NCBI RefSeq assembly: GCF_963678635.1
Contig: NC_087069.1
Span: 36,685,959 to 36,749,958 of the forward strand
DNA: 64,000 bases
Reading direction: 5' to 3'
Origin: Symsagittifera roscoffensis
Taxonomy: Eukaryota > Xenacoelomorpha > Acoela > Convolutidae
In this document: piece after piece, positions 22,875 to 33,719 of the stretch
How positions within the stretch are numbered: position 1 is the first letter of the stretch
How the letters are laid out: each line of letters opens with the position of its first letter
The notes under the pieces: generated by a model
What the model saw: only the letters and a program-made list of their open reading frames with translations
Databases searched by the model: none
What the model was told of the DNA's origin: nothing
Translations under genes and position numbers: made by a program

Positions 22875-24830
22875 CCGTAAGAGTTACTTGATCTTTGGAT
22901 CCAATGTATCGCTCTCTGAACAAGGCGCACAGCAGGGCAATCCAGAAGGACACCCGCTCTTTTTTTTATTCCCATATGGCTTTAATCACCTCTCCAGTGT
23001 CTTGGTTCAATGTTTGATATCTAGAAGATGAGAGTTTAGCTGATCGCGCTGAAACTGTTTTGACTACCTGGAAAAAGATTTTGGATGCCAGTGCGTCTTT
23101 TGGCTTAGAAGTGAAAAACACTAAGTGCGAGTTGATATTTCCAAAGACAAAGAGCTAACGTTAAAGCAGATATTTTGAAGAATTTCAGTAATCTTATTTC
23201 CCGTATCATCCTCTCTGAGCTCGTTATTCTGGGAGCGGCAGTTGGAGGAAGCGCTCTTGATTCGCTGCTTGAAGAGAACACAGTAGAATTGGGAGGACTT
23301 TGTGGCAACTTGAAAGAACTGGATGCTCACCTCTCGATTCTGCTGCAAAATTGCCTCAGCCTACGCAAGTTGTTGTTTTTTTTTGTTTTTTTTTTGGTTT
23401 TTTTAAACTGGAGCCCGACCTGCTAGAAAAACAAAACAAGACGGTCACGAACGTAGTGTCTGAGAAGGTCAACGTTATTGTGAATGGTAACTCCGCCATG
23501 CCTTGTTGTTTGCAGCTTTCGCTCTGAGGCCTTGGTCTAGGGTCTGTTGTCCAGCTCGACGGATTAGATGACGGAAACCTAGCCGTCGACTTTAAGATAA
23601 TGCTATGAGACTTTTAAAACGGAAAAAAGTTGTGGCGTAGGCCTAAGCACAGAAAAACGCGAGCTTTCAGACAAACCACAAGGACGCAGTACATTACATT
23701 ATTAATCTTGGGCTCCCTCATAGACGATTCTTGTCGCAAAAAACTGCTAACCGATAAAATAGCAAAACTGGAAAAATGTTCGGAGGTTAATGATAAGCTG
23801 GAAGCACATTATGGCTTTTATCTCCTAAAACACTGCTTCAATATGCTGAAGCTCTTAAAATTTTGCGTACAAGTCCTTGTTTTTTGAAAAAAAGAGTTTT
23901 TGGAAAAAAAAAACGATCGAAAAATAGAAATCTTTATGTAGGGTATAAAATGTAATAACTAATGATAGCAAGTTTTTGTAACTAGTTCTCCTATCAGCCA
24001 AAGGTTGCTTGGGTGTTTTTTCCGCTTGCCTACTAGCTTTACCTGTTTTTTAAGCTTCAGCAGTACGAGCGAAAGCTGCCTTAATTGGAATTTTTGGTTT
24101 GGAGCACGAGGATGGAACAAATGATGATGCATGAGAAATTTGGTTTGGTTCAGCAGAACGTTGAGTAGCTCCGGAAAACAACATCCAAAAAACCTAGACG
24201 GAGTCCAGTTTTGATATCAAAATTTCTCAAACGATTTTGAAACTATAAGCTACTGATGTAAAAAGATTCAATGCTTACCAAGATAAACTCGGATCGCAAT
24301 GGTTGAATGTCACACCGTGTACAACTTCAGATTGAAATTATCAGATCAGTAGCCAAGAACTGCAATTGGACTCCCTGCAGCTTCAGAAATTTATGAAAAA
24401 ACTTAGACTCGTTTGCGGAAAAGATGTAACCGATGATGAATAGCTTGGCTTATCTTGTCTCAAAAGTGCAGGGAGTTTCTCCAGGCATTCAGATTTGAAT
24501 GCCCGCATAGAACAAAATTTCTTTTTGTTGAACAAAATCTTTTTGTTGAACGAAATAAAATTTGAACAAAATCTCCACTTACATTCTTTTTGTTTTAGAG
24601 CCTCGACACGTCCACAGGACAAATCAGAATCGACCAGACGGTTTGACGCTCGTCCCATGAGCTGTAGTTAGACAGCTCCTGTGTGATGTGACTGTAGTTG
24701 ACTCCCTAGCCCCTAGTAGAAAATGCGCAGCTTCGATTTCTTTTTCCAGCACCGCTGCGGAAGATCGGAAATCTGACAAATATAGAAATTTAATTAGTTG
24801 GATATATTTTTCAACCACCAGTTCTTGAAG
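22875..24830 (+). pseudogene. Retroelement reverse transcriptase remnant, palm to C-terminus
   Basis: The plus strand reads FGSNVSLSEQGAQQGNPEGH then PL, matching the RT block S.eGvQQGDPLGPLLF. It continues YLEDESLADRAETVLTTWKK, where YxDD has become YLED. A KC.L.FPK segment follows, then ISRIILSELVILGAAVGGSA and LKELDAHLSILLQNCLSLRK then L (the L.APiG and DAH..LLK blocks). A second DAH-like block at 23715-23830 (KLEKCSEVNDKLEAHYGFYL then LKHCF) shows a nested or duplicated copy. The C-terminus (DSLAPSRKCAAS) is near 24680. Stops, shifts and the mutated YxDD mark it as dead. In life it would copy element RNA into DNA. The clade is not placed. Confidence 0.6.
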
Positions 24831-25083
24831 TTCAGGGTGCCGCCGACCCTAGCACTGAAATTTTTCTTAATAAACTTTGTCAGAACTTGAGTACGTGTAC
24901 CGAGGAACCCAGAACTGAGAGTATTCTTAAGTAGAGAAAATATTTGACTGCAGAAAAAAAATGACTGCTGAAACTATTTTAGTTTTCGAGATATGGCGTA
25001 TTTTGTGAAATTTTCATACATTTTCAAAATACTAACTTATTTTTTTTCCATAATGTGAAGTTCTTAACCCTGTAGTTGGTAAC

Positions 25084-25091
25084 TGAGAGGG
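25084..25091 (+). repeat. 8-bp target-site duplication, left
   Basis: TGAGAGGG lies directly before CAGGGGTGG. The identical TGAGAGGG follows the other end of the hAT element at 26779-26786. Confidence 0.9.
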
Positions 25092-25183
25092 CAGGGGTGG
25101 TTCTAGGATTTTCTTGAGGGGTGCGGATTGAGAAAAGTTTTGACGAAAACAATGATATATTTACAATGAGAAAATAAACAAAA

Positions 25184-25790
25184 TTAAACAAAATTGAGTC
25201 TTTGATTTTTCACGTCAAATCTGTCGATGACCTCTTTGACCTTGATTTCTACATCTTTGTGGATGCAAATTAGCGTTAATTTTGAGAGTCGGTCCTCCTT
25301 CATGTTGGAGCAGAGGTAACTTTTTTGTAGTTTCATGCTCGAAAAAGAGCGCTCAGCAGTGCATACCGTCACTGGGAAGGTAGCACTAATCTAGAGCAAA
25401 GTAGAAATTACTGGCATTGTGGCTTTGTGACACACTCTGAGTGCAGCTGTGAAGGTTTCTGGGTTATCGGTGTACAGGGGCAAGCGCCACATGTTTTTCC
25501 AAACTTCGAACTCGCTGAGGAAGTCACCATCTGGAAGTACTCCTTCGTATAACTGGACCAGATCATCAAAATCTTCCTCCTTTGCATCCTTCTAACTTAT
25601 CTAACGGGGTAGCGGCTTGCACACTTGGACACAAGAAGAAGCTGCTCCAACGAAGCGTTCCTTGAGATCCATCAGGACAAAGTCAAGAAAGGGCAAGTAA
25701 ACGGTCTGTCTGAAGTGAACATAAGCCGTTGATGCTATAGGAGGTCTGCCTCTTCTACCCTCTATTTGAATATCCCCCAACTTTGCGGCA
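25184..25790 (-). pseudogene. hAT transposase C-terminal (hATC dimerisation) region
   Basis: The reading is GRRGRPPIASTAYVHFRQTV then YLPFLDFVL, then, after a stop and shift, VWKNMWRLPLYTDN, then FPVTVCTAERSFSSMKLQKS and IHKDVEIKVKEVIDRF. The block P.tvcsaERsFS.lk.iKt.lR...~~eRL..L.l...h is the hATC signature of ZMYM/TTF-type hAT proteins. An in-frame TAG interrupts it near 25393. It is the 3' half of the internally deleted copy. Confidence 0.8.
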
Positions 25791-25822
25791 TCAGAGGGAC
25801 TTTTTCGTAGCGGCCACTGCCT

Positions 25823-26392
25823 TCACCATCGCGCCATTGTTGAAAGAGGTGACGCAAGTCCCGGATGTGATCCATTGACTGAGACAAGGCAGAAGCAGAA
25901 GCGACAGTAGAGTCCCTCTTGGATCATGGAGGAGGTCAGAAACTGGTATCTTTCCGGGTGCTGGGGGCCAAGAGTTCGCTTTTCTTGTTTTCCCTTTTTG
26001 GTCACAAGTTCGTATGGCCAAACTTGCAGTGGAGGTTTGTTGGGAGTGTCCAGCAGTGCAAACTTGATGTCCCTGTCCATGTCCAGTGAGCTGAAGTTGT
26101 AGATACCGACGTCAATGTAGGATGGAGAGCGTAGAACTTCCTCAGAGAGCGGAGATATAGAACTAAGTGATGGAAGAGATTCATCGTTAATGGTGGCTAA
26201 AGGAGCCAATGGCTCTAAGAGCGTTGAAGGTCCAGGTATGGGCGTCTCAGGAGTGGTTGATCCAGGATTGTCAGGCTCAGGAGTGGTTGCAGTGGATGAA
26301 GGTGGTGACTTCTTGGGTCCACTGGTGAAGAAACCCTTGAGCGTCTTGAAGCCAGAAGCCTTGGAGTCCTTGGGAGCAGTCCGCTTTGACAT
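25823..26392 (-). pseudogene. hAT transposase N-terminal region with TTF-type finger, truncated
   Basis: An open frame from ATG 26392 runs 190 codons. It begins MSKRTAPKDSKASGFKTLKG, followed by a Pro/Ser/Thr-rich linker. After QVWPYELVTKK it has PERYQFLTSSMIQEGLYCRF then C, the start of a TTF/ZMYM-type zinc finger that binds the transposon ends. The frame then runs out (MARW stop) where the core should begin, which marks the internal deletion. Confidence 0.7.
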
Positions 26393-26489
26393 CTGGAAGG
26401 TTGAAGTTGAAGTCAAGGGTCCAGACCAGAGTGCAGAGTGAAGTCCAGCGAAGAAGATTTTAGAATGAGCTAGGTAGTTTTGAACGGGG

Positions 26490-26546
26490 TATATATACTG
26501 CGAACGAGGCAGGTTGACAGGTACCTGTTAGCAGGTACCTGCCTCG
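26490..26546 (-). promoter_or_regulatory. TATA box and nested palindrome upstream of the hAT ORF
   Basis: TATATATA (26490-26497) lies about 100 bp upstream of the ATG at 26392. Just beyond it, CGAGGCAGG ... CCTGCCTCG (26505-26513 and 26538-26546) encloses two copies of the palindrome CAGGTACCTG (26518-26527, 26532-26541). The position fits a transposase promoter and a binding site for transposase or repressor. The role is inferred. Confidence 0.5.
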
Positions 26547-26778
26547 AGTCCAAAAATGAGTCCAATTTGAAGCCTAAAAAAAGACGCATTTTCACACCTT
26601 GAATTTTCACACCTCAAAATTTTCTTTGATAAAAAGGTCAAAGACACCGGCACCAAAGGCGCCCTTTGAAAAAAAAAACTAAATCGTTCAAAGGGGGGAT
26701 CCCTTGGTATTTGTTAGGGTCAAATTCTTGAGGGAGGGCATCTCCATTCCCCCCCGCCCGCCCCTAAATCCGCCTCTG

Positions 26779-26786
26779 TGAGAGGG
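26779..26786 (+). repeat. 8-bp target-site duplication, right
   Basis: TGAGAGGG directly follows the element end CGCCTCTG and is identical to 25084-25091. Confidence 0.9.
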
Positions 26787-28106
26787 TACCTCAGGTTTCT
26801 CAATTTTTGTCTTCAAATATGACTGCTCGAATCTGGTGCTTTTCCAGTTATTACGTTTTTTTTGTGATTTTGTTTTTAAAAAAAATTCAGAAAACATAAA
26901 TTTAGGTATATTTTCCTAAATTTTGACATTCTTAACCCTGTTGTTGAGGGCGGTCAGATTACTCTCAGGTTTTGCTAATCTTGCCTCCAAACATGACTGT
27001 TCATATCTTTGAAGTTTCATCAGATACGACGTCTTTTATTGTTTAAAAAAAATTTCATAAAACTGAAGTTAATTATTTTTAAAATTATCAACTGTGTAAT
27101 TGGACGCTGATAGAGTACACTCAAAGGATGCAGATCTTTTTTTTATTATATGCAATTTTGTCAAAAATTTGAAGCACCGGAAGTACGTTGCACGCTAATT
27201 ATTATTCAAATGCGGGCATCCTTATCTCGCCATGGTTAAGTTTTTTCAAAGCATTATTTTTGCATTTTAACGAAAGAGTTTTTGCACGTTTAAGCTGTAT
27301 GTTTTATTGCAGTATTTAACAACTTTTTCTGTTGTAGCTCGACTTCAGTATTTTTTGACCAATTTAGAAATTAGCAACCCAAAAGTGGCATGCTCTGTGG
27401 GTTACCCTTGAGGTTGCTAATTTTGCCTCCAAATATGAATACCGAAAATTTTTTTAGTTTACGAGACAAAAAAGTTCTTGTAAATTTACAAAGAAATGAT
27501 ATTAAAACTTGACTAAAATTGAAATTCACAACCCTTAAAATCGGGCGCTGTCGATGTTCTTTCAGGATTCCCGAATCTTGCGTCACATTGTGACTGCGCA
27601 GATCATTTTAGCCTTCGAGATATAAAGTTTGTAACATTTTTTACAAAAAAGTTTTAAAAAAATTGCAATTCTTGTTCCAAAGTGTGACTGCACAAATCTC
27701 ATTGATCCGAGATATGATATTTAACGATTTTTTCAGAAAATATTTTTAAAAATTCCATAAAATTTAAAGTTTCTAACGCTGCAGTCCGATGATGTCGATG
27801 TAGTTTTGAATTTTTCAAATCCTCCCGTCAAAGGTGTTTGCTCAAATGTTTTTGGCTTCCGAGATATGACGTTTTTCCAATATTTTCAAAAATGTTTTAA
27901 GAAAATCAATGGGAGAAAAAAATTTCGAAATTTGAAATTCGCAAACCTACAGAGGGGTGTTCTCTCGTTTTAAAAAAATTTTTGTCTGGATTCAAAATAT
28001 GACTGCTCAACGCCTTTTTGGTTTCTTAGATATGACGTTTTTTTCTTTTCCGAAAGTTTCCGAAGTGCTAGTTTTCAAATCATTGCTTTTCAAACTTTGA
28101 AATTGC

Positions 28107-28340
28107 AGAAACAAAACTGCATTCAAAGAAAAATTTCTTCATGAGATATGTTCAATAACGGATTGCTATAAAACACTAAATAATGTATTAAAAAACGCTC
28201 TGCATACAATACACTTACGGTGAAGTTAAAAAATTTTTCCATAATCTATACCCTGAAGATAAAGGTGTGAAATCTCATGAAAATATAACTTGGAGCAAAT
28301 TCGTTTGAAGTCCTCAGTTACAATAACCGATTTTCGACTG
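28107..28340. repeat. Dispersed repeat, copy 2 (partner at 19283-19560)
   Basis: It shares TTTCTTCATGAGATATGTT, AATGTATTAAAAAACGCTCT then GCATACAATACA and an AAAG..AAA tail with the earlier copy, in direct orientation. Confidence 0.65.
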
Positions 28341-28521
28341 TACTTTTTAAAACATGCTTGTAGTTAGTTTTTTTTGGCTCTGAGTGTATGTTTAGTTTTT
28401 CGACTTTGTAACAGTTTTGAAGTTTTTATCTCGATGGTAAATCAACATTTGTCGATTCATCTGTTTTTTGTCTTCCTCAAAATGATTCTTTAAATTTACA
28501 AGTTACTTTCTCGGAATGAAA

Positions 28522-29069
28522 AAAGGGTTGAGTTATTCTTCCCTTCCGCCTTTGTCTGGGTGGCCAAGATGGCAAAGACTCTTAAAATGCCTATCCACTG
28601 TTTCAGTCGGCGCTAGTTCCGGCAACAATAAAATATCAAAGAGGCTCGGAGGGGCGGAAAAAGATATCTGTGCGTCATGTAGAAGCACTCTCTTCTAGAG
28701 TAATTTTTTTGCAAAAGTTTCTGCCTTCAATTTAGCGTGAAGCTTCTTCCCTTCCTTCTGCCTTTTAGTTATTTTCTTCTTAAACTCGCTCTCCAGCGAG
28801 TCCTTCTCTATTTCGAGAGCTTTAACTTATAATTTCTTCTCTTCAATGGCTCCCTCCTTTTGCAGGAGTTTCTCAATCCCGTTGTTAACCTCAATTTGAG
28901 AGCGTCTCAGTTGCTCCCAGAATTGCAGGCTTATCACCCTCAGCTTCTCGCTGTTATCTAAATACCTCTCCGCTTTACTTATCTGACCCTTGAGGTGGAT
29001 CATCTCCTCGCAAAAAATTGGCGCCCGATTCACAATAATTGTTGGTTGGGGTTGCTGGAGTGGCGCCAC
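28522..29069 (-). pseudogene. Decayed coiled-coil ORF ending in a J-domain-like segment
   Basis: One minus-strand frame, interrupted by TAA (near 28829) and TAG (near 28697), reads first an amphipathic, Glu/Lys/Leu-rich stretch (AERYLDNSEKLRVISLQFWE, LEIEKDSLESEFKKKITKRQ). It then reads SLFDILLLPELAPTETVDRH followed by FKSLCHLGHPDKGG and a stop. The last part matches helix I-II and the HPD loop of a J domain (L.D.L.l...At...v.r.fk.L....HPDKGG), the part that stimulates Hsp70. Helix III is absent. The upstream start is not clear. I infer a pseudogene or decayed element ORF. Confidence 0.5.
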
Positions 29070-29199
29070 AGTTCTTTATTTAGTATTGATGCTTACTTCC
29101 CTGAATACATTAAGCCGCACCACCTCCTTAACTTCAAACATTTCCGGCAGAAAAAAAAACAAAATCCCGACTTCTGGTTCCTCTGGGTTTCCTAAAAAC

Positions 29200-29222
29200 C
29201 ATATATATATATATATATATAA
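29200..29222. repeat. (AT)n microsatellite
   Basis: This is a run of about ten AT dinucleotides. It lies upstream (minus sense) of the coiled-coil/J-like frame. Confidence 0.95.
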
Positions 29223-29224
29223 TT

Positions 29225-29755
29225 TTCTTAATCCCACAGTCTACACTGTGCTTTCATTTCTTTTATCCCACCGGTAACATTTTGTTTTCATTTCTTTTAT
29301 TCCTAATCCCAAAAGTAGCCCGTGTTTTGTTTTAATTGCACTCAAATATGTCCTAATTTTACTCGTTTAAAGATGCTGTGTTTATGTGACTTACTTCCTG
29401 CTTTATAAAAACATCATCCTGTTGCCCTGTGCATTGCACGTTTGTTTCCCTTACCGAACATTGTTTTTCTTTTTTCCTGTCTGTATCTACGTCTGGAATT
29501 TCTCCTCAAGTGTCTATAAAACATCCCCAACGGGTTTAACGGCTGGAATACCGCTTCCTTATTGGTCCCATCCTTTATTAAAACTTTATTAATCCTAAGA
29601 TTTTACATAGAAGATTTACTGTTGGCATAGTGATTGCGACTATTCTAGCTATTACCCAATAACGGAGCATCTCTGTTTCCATTTTTTTCAAACCATGGAA
29701 ATTATAACCAGCTGTTTAATGGAACTTATAAACCAAATGGTGCAATTGATTATGA
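29225..29755. other. No recognisable gene; possible non-coding flank
   Basis: Slightly less AT-rich than its surroundings. It contains a TTTTCATTTCTTTTAT(T/C)CC repeat (near 29250 and 29287) and a TATAAAA word (29514). It could be a UTR or element end, but no partner repeat was found. Confidence 0.35.
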
Positions 29756-29760
29756 GCATA

Positions 29761-30180
29761 TTATCCGTTTTGTCCCAGGAAGACCTCCATTCCTGTTTTA
29801 GTCTTCCGACTATGTTTCATTAGTTTTGACAACTGACTGTCTGTCAAATTTTTATCCGCGAAAAGACTTCCATCGCTAATATCAAAGGAGCTCAAAATTG
29901 CATATTTTTTGCCGGTTTCTCTAATTCTTTTTGGCGTGCGTATCAGTTTCAGTTGTTTTGCATTTGAAACTAAGGAACCATTACCTAATTCAAAAGCATT
30001 GGGATATACTTTATTGCACAGCGTGAGAGTATAATTCCGATAAATTACTCCGCTGATTGGGTCCATAAATCTTATGCGCAACTCGCTGCCACTATTTGTA
30101 ACTTCCACCGGTACTTCTTCTGTGCAGAAGTATTTTTCGGCGAATTTGACCTGGGTTTTTGCACATTTATGTATGTACAA
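29761..30180 (-). pseudogene. Unrecognised open frame, ~139 codons
   Basis: A long uninterrupted minus-strand frame has a protein-like composition: KCAKTQVKFAEKYFCTEEVP, then GSELRIRFMDPISGVIYRNY, then KLIRTPKRIRETGKKYAILS, ending GMEVFLGQNG and a stop. There is no membrane segment and no known motif. Together with the frame at 30488-31090 on the same strand it may belong to one decayed gene or mobile element. I list it as a pseudogene because the neighbour is broken, but it could be a real exon. Confidence 0.4.
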
Positions 30181-30487
30181 TAAACCCCCTCATTTTCAGA
30201 GTGTTACTCACGAGGCAATTTTTTTTTTCGTATTTAAAAATTTACCAGCTTCCGTTTTTTTGCTAAATGCCAAATAATGTCATCTTCGTGCTTTTCCAGA
30301 ACACGCAGTATGTTTTCATTTGGTAAAAATTCCCAAGTGAAAACGTATCTAGTTCACTTCATTTTAAATCTTCAGTGGTTAATCCACAAAATTTGCTGAC
30401 AAATAATCAAATGTGGTTTCCTCAGATGTAATAAACGCAAAAAGGTGGCTTTTTTTCACGACTCTCCCTAAATTATGGTTTGATCCC

Positions 30488-31090
30488 TTAAAACTTCAAC
30501 AGCAAACGACCTCTTTTTTTTCTGGAACTTTCAATTCGCCCTGATAGGTAACTACTGTTCTTTGTTGCCAAGAGCAAAGCGCTACTTGAGTTCGAAAACT
30601 TTGCTAAGGAAAATACTGCTCCTTCAGTTGTTTTCGCAACGTTTATGTACTTTACCGAATCAAGTTCGAAACTCCTGTTCCCCCACTTTCGCACTTGTTC
30701 TATTCCCGTTGGGTCCTCAAAAACCAACGCACTACCAGTGCTTGCTATTTTTACTTGCGCATACAAGGTCCCAATGGTTAACTCCACATCGATCAGATCT
30801 TAGCCCATAATTTTTTTAGAAGTAGGCGAAATCCATTCCACTAGATATACACATTTGACTCCTCTATTGTTCCTTTTCCTTCCTCATGAAAGTTCTTGAT
30901 AATTTCACTTTGAAACTATTTGTAGTGTCTGATGCTAAGATGCTATCCACTTTCTCCCGAGGTATTGCAAAATCCTCGTTTCTAAAGCCTGGTATTTTGG
31001 CCTTTTTTCATCTCCCATAATATCTCACACTCTGATTCACTCAGTGGATAGAAAGTAGGAATAAGCTTGCAAAAATTACGCAGGTTAGGT
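30488..31090 (-). pseudogene. Unrecognised decayed frame, ~200 codons
   Basis: Minus-strand pieces in shifting frames read MRPNLRNFCKLIPTFYPLSE then SECEILWEMKKG, then FRNEDFAIPREKVDSILASD, then GVKCVYLVEWISPTSKKIMG and, after a stop, DLIDVELTIGTLYAQVKIAS. They end in a basic tail (SSRKKRGRLLLKF, stop). They fit one former protein with at least one frameshift and one stop. The family is not recognised. Confidence 0.4.
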
Positions 31091-31134
31091 CGCATCATCC
31101 CACCAGCTGCTTTTCTTAAGAGACGTCCTTAAAT

Positions 31135-33700
31135 ATGACGCCAAATACAGTCATATCCCTGAACAAGCCCATTATAATATGCTGCAACTACAGCGCTCCT
31201 TCAATCAGTTTCTACACATGGTATATCTCATATCCAGTCGTACTCCTAAAATTCCTGAGGCGTAAGCAATTTGGACATAGTGCTACTTGTTCGTATATAG
31301 TGGAAGATATAAAATTTAACTGTACACACTGGCCGTCAATGATTACAACTTCTCTAGATGAGCAGCCAATCCTCGACGAACTCTGTGAGTCAAACTTCCA
31401 ACAACTAAAAAAAACTGATGGAAATCACTAGACATTCTCCTTAGTAACAAACCGCTTTTTGTCACTAGCGTAAAACTTGACAATCGTCTGAGAAGTTTAT
31501 TCAGTTCCGACCAGTCGACTTGTTCATAAAAGACCCCAGCCATCAAACAAAAACTAGATTCTGCCATTTTCGCTTGCAAGAAGGCAAACTGGGAAGAATT
31601 GAATAAATTCATTCTCAACACCCCTTCCAACCATATTGCTTGAGGAACGTTGAACTGATGCTCGATCATTGGTACCAGTGGTTACACCAAATACTACAGA
31701 AATTACTACCAATCACTACAAAACACAGGTCTGAACTAGCTCTTTGGGTGGGAAACGATCCTTTCAACCTCATCAAAAATCTAAATACTCTTCAACTAAA
31801 AACTCAGCGAAAACCTACCTCATCGAACGAAGGTAAAATTAAAAATCTGCGAACTGAGCTAACACTGTCCCTTCAAAATGACCAGTATCTCAACCGAAAA
31901 AAAAATGCTTTTTGAGAATGGGAAAATTAGCGAAATTCAACCATATCTGCAATCGACCACCAAATTCAGCACGATCCCTTCAGAGATCTTACTAGATCCA
32001 AAAATAGCCAATATAGACGCTCAAAAATTTGAATTGCTTAACACATATTTTTAATCAGTTTTCACCCAAAACGTCAACTTTGGGAAAAACAGAACGACAA
32101 AGTAAGGTTTTTCTGAACAGTTTCAATATCACTATCTATGAAATAGAAGATGCTCATAACAAGCTAGACGTAAATAAGGCCAATGGACCAGACAAGATTG
32201 GTAATGTTCTTCTGAAAAACCTCTCAAAGTCACTACCAAAATCACTTGCAATTATAGCGACATTTCCAACAAAATTGAGGATCAGCGAAATCCCACCATT
32301 TTTCAAAGACGGGGATAAACAAGGCATATAAAATTACAAGTCGATCAGACTGCTCTTAGCATTGTCAAAACTGCTTGAGAAACTAATATCTGAGAAACTG
32401 GCCCCAACTGTCTACCCAACCCTAACACCAGACCAACTCGGTAATAGACCTACACGAACGACGATAACAAACCTAATTGAGTATCTACACGAGATTTTAG
32501 CTGCCTAGATTTGCCAAACTGCAACTACCTCACCACCTTCTACTTGGACTTTCAAAAGGCATTTGACCAGGTCTCGCACGGAATCCTTATGGAGAAATTA
32601 TCGACTTCTAGAATTGGAGGAAATTGTTTATCTCTGATACACAACTATCTCTCGAACCGGAAGCAAACAGTGAGGCTTAATGATACAATTTTCCGGAGAG
32701 CTGGAACTCTTCAGCGGCGTTCTCCAGGGCTCTATAGTCGGGCCGCTTTTCTTCCTTGTCTTCATAAATGATCTACCGTTGTGTGTCATGTCCTCAACAT
32801 TTGTTATGCAGACGGCTACAAAATTGTTGGAGACAATCCTTTAACTCTCAACATAGATGATAGGAGACGTTGGAAGTGGTGCGAGGAAAACTGCATGTCA
32901 AGGATCCTGAAGAAAAACAAAATCCTCTCTATCAAAGGATCAGCTACGATTGCACTCCCCAACTACAGCTTCGAAACCACTGAAGTAATGAAAGATCTGG
33001 GCATCTTGATACCCGACACGCTCTCTTGCACGCAACACGCAGAAAAGAGGGCTGAAAAAGCCGTAAAAGCTCTCTTCGCACTCAAAAGGAATCTCTCAAA
33101 GGCAACTTTGGCGACCAAAAAAAAAACGCTTATATCTGTTACGTTGTATCAATTCTGAGCTACAGCTGAGCCATCCGGAAACCATCAAAAGGTGACTTAA
33201 GTCTTATAGAAATTGTGCAGCAGAAAGCGATCTCGTGGATTATCATGACAAGCAATAGCCATATCTCCTATAAAACCAAATCGTAAAACTTAACATTCTT
33301 CCTCTGTCTCTTTACCAAGAGCTTCATGTTGTACAGCTGTTTGCAAAAATACTAGCTGGAAAAGTTGACATCGATTGGAGAAGACAAGTAATCATCACTG
33401 ACCTTGGAAACGCGTCTGATGAAATGCGAGTCGGGTTTCTGGTTTCGGGCATGTTGTCTTGCTAATCTATACAACGATACTTCAAATGTAACATATTGCT
33501 TCACCCAGAATGCAAAAGCAGACTTCTAGGAATGTACACGAGATTTTCAAATCTCGCCTCAACGAATCAGATACAGGCGAATGCAACAACTGTAGAGAGC
33601 TGAAGAAACTTATGCGTATAACTGAAACCTAAGCTTTGAATACTGAAATGACTGGGTTTGTAACATTCGCTCGGAAGTACATATCGACAGAAAATAAAGC
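31135..33700 (+). mobile_element. Decayed LINE (jockey/CR1-like non-LTR retrotransposon)
   Basis: In order on the plus strand: the end of an APE-type endonuclease (QPILDELCESNFQQL, then LDILLSNKPLFVTS and SSDQST, 31360-31520); a linker (31640-31920); and RT blocks KANGPDKIGNVLLKNL (32175), NYKSIRLLLALSKLLEKLIS (32330), YLDFQKAFDQVSHGILMEKL (32540), NICYADGYKIVG (YADD changed to YADG, 32800) and FETTEVMKDLGILI (32970). A C-terminal LKRNLSKATLATKKK region follows. Many stops and shifts are present. I could not define the 5' and 3' ends or see a poly-A tail with target duplications. Confidence 0.8.
32157..33158 (+). pseudogene. LINE reverse transcriptase domain (broken)
   Basis: This part of the element holds the recognisable RT fingers and palm. 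The active-site motif is YADG instead of YADD, and the frame changes at least four times. The enzyme would have primed reverse transcription at nicked DNA. Confidence 0.75.
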
Positions 33701-33719
33701 TAGGTTATGAAACGACTGG

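Larger units (their letters stand above)
25092..26778 (-). mobile_element. hAT DNA transposon, internally deleted (non-autonomous), 1687 bp
   Basis: The left end CAGGGGTGGTTCTAGG and the inverted right end CAGAGGCGGATTTAGG match at 12 of 16 positions. Both are flanked by a perfect 8-bp duplication, TGAGAGGG, the hallmark of hAT transposition. On the minus strand the element carries the N-terminal part of an hAT transposase (25823-26392) and its C-terminal dimerisation region (25184-25790). The catalytic middle is missing. Two in-frame interruptions show it cannot encode a working enzyme. It could move only with help. The insertion sits in a tandem array whose other units show what the empty site looked like. 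Confidence 0.9.
24940..28095. repeat. Diverged tandem array of ~100-170-bp units, split by an hAT insertion
   Basis: About eight units share the order: AAATATGACTGCTC.AAT, TTTT..TTTTCGAGATATGACG, a T/A-rich stretch with TTTCA.AAAAT, AAATTGAA.TTC..AACCCTG, a G-rich half (TCGATGT or GAGGGC), and CTAATCTTGCCTCC. Unit anchors (..TGACTG..) lie near 24960, 26818, 26993, 27434, 27584, 27684, 27833 and 27999. The element at 25092-26778 interrupts one unit. There is no coding frame. Confidence 0.75.

Noticed and set aside
28516-28698. 60-codon plus-strand frame as a gene
   Set aside because: It is opposite the J-domain-like reading, which has a recognisable signature. The plus frame has none.
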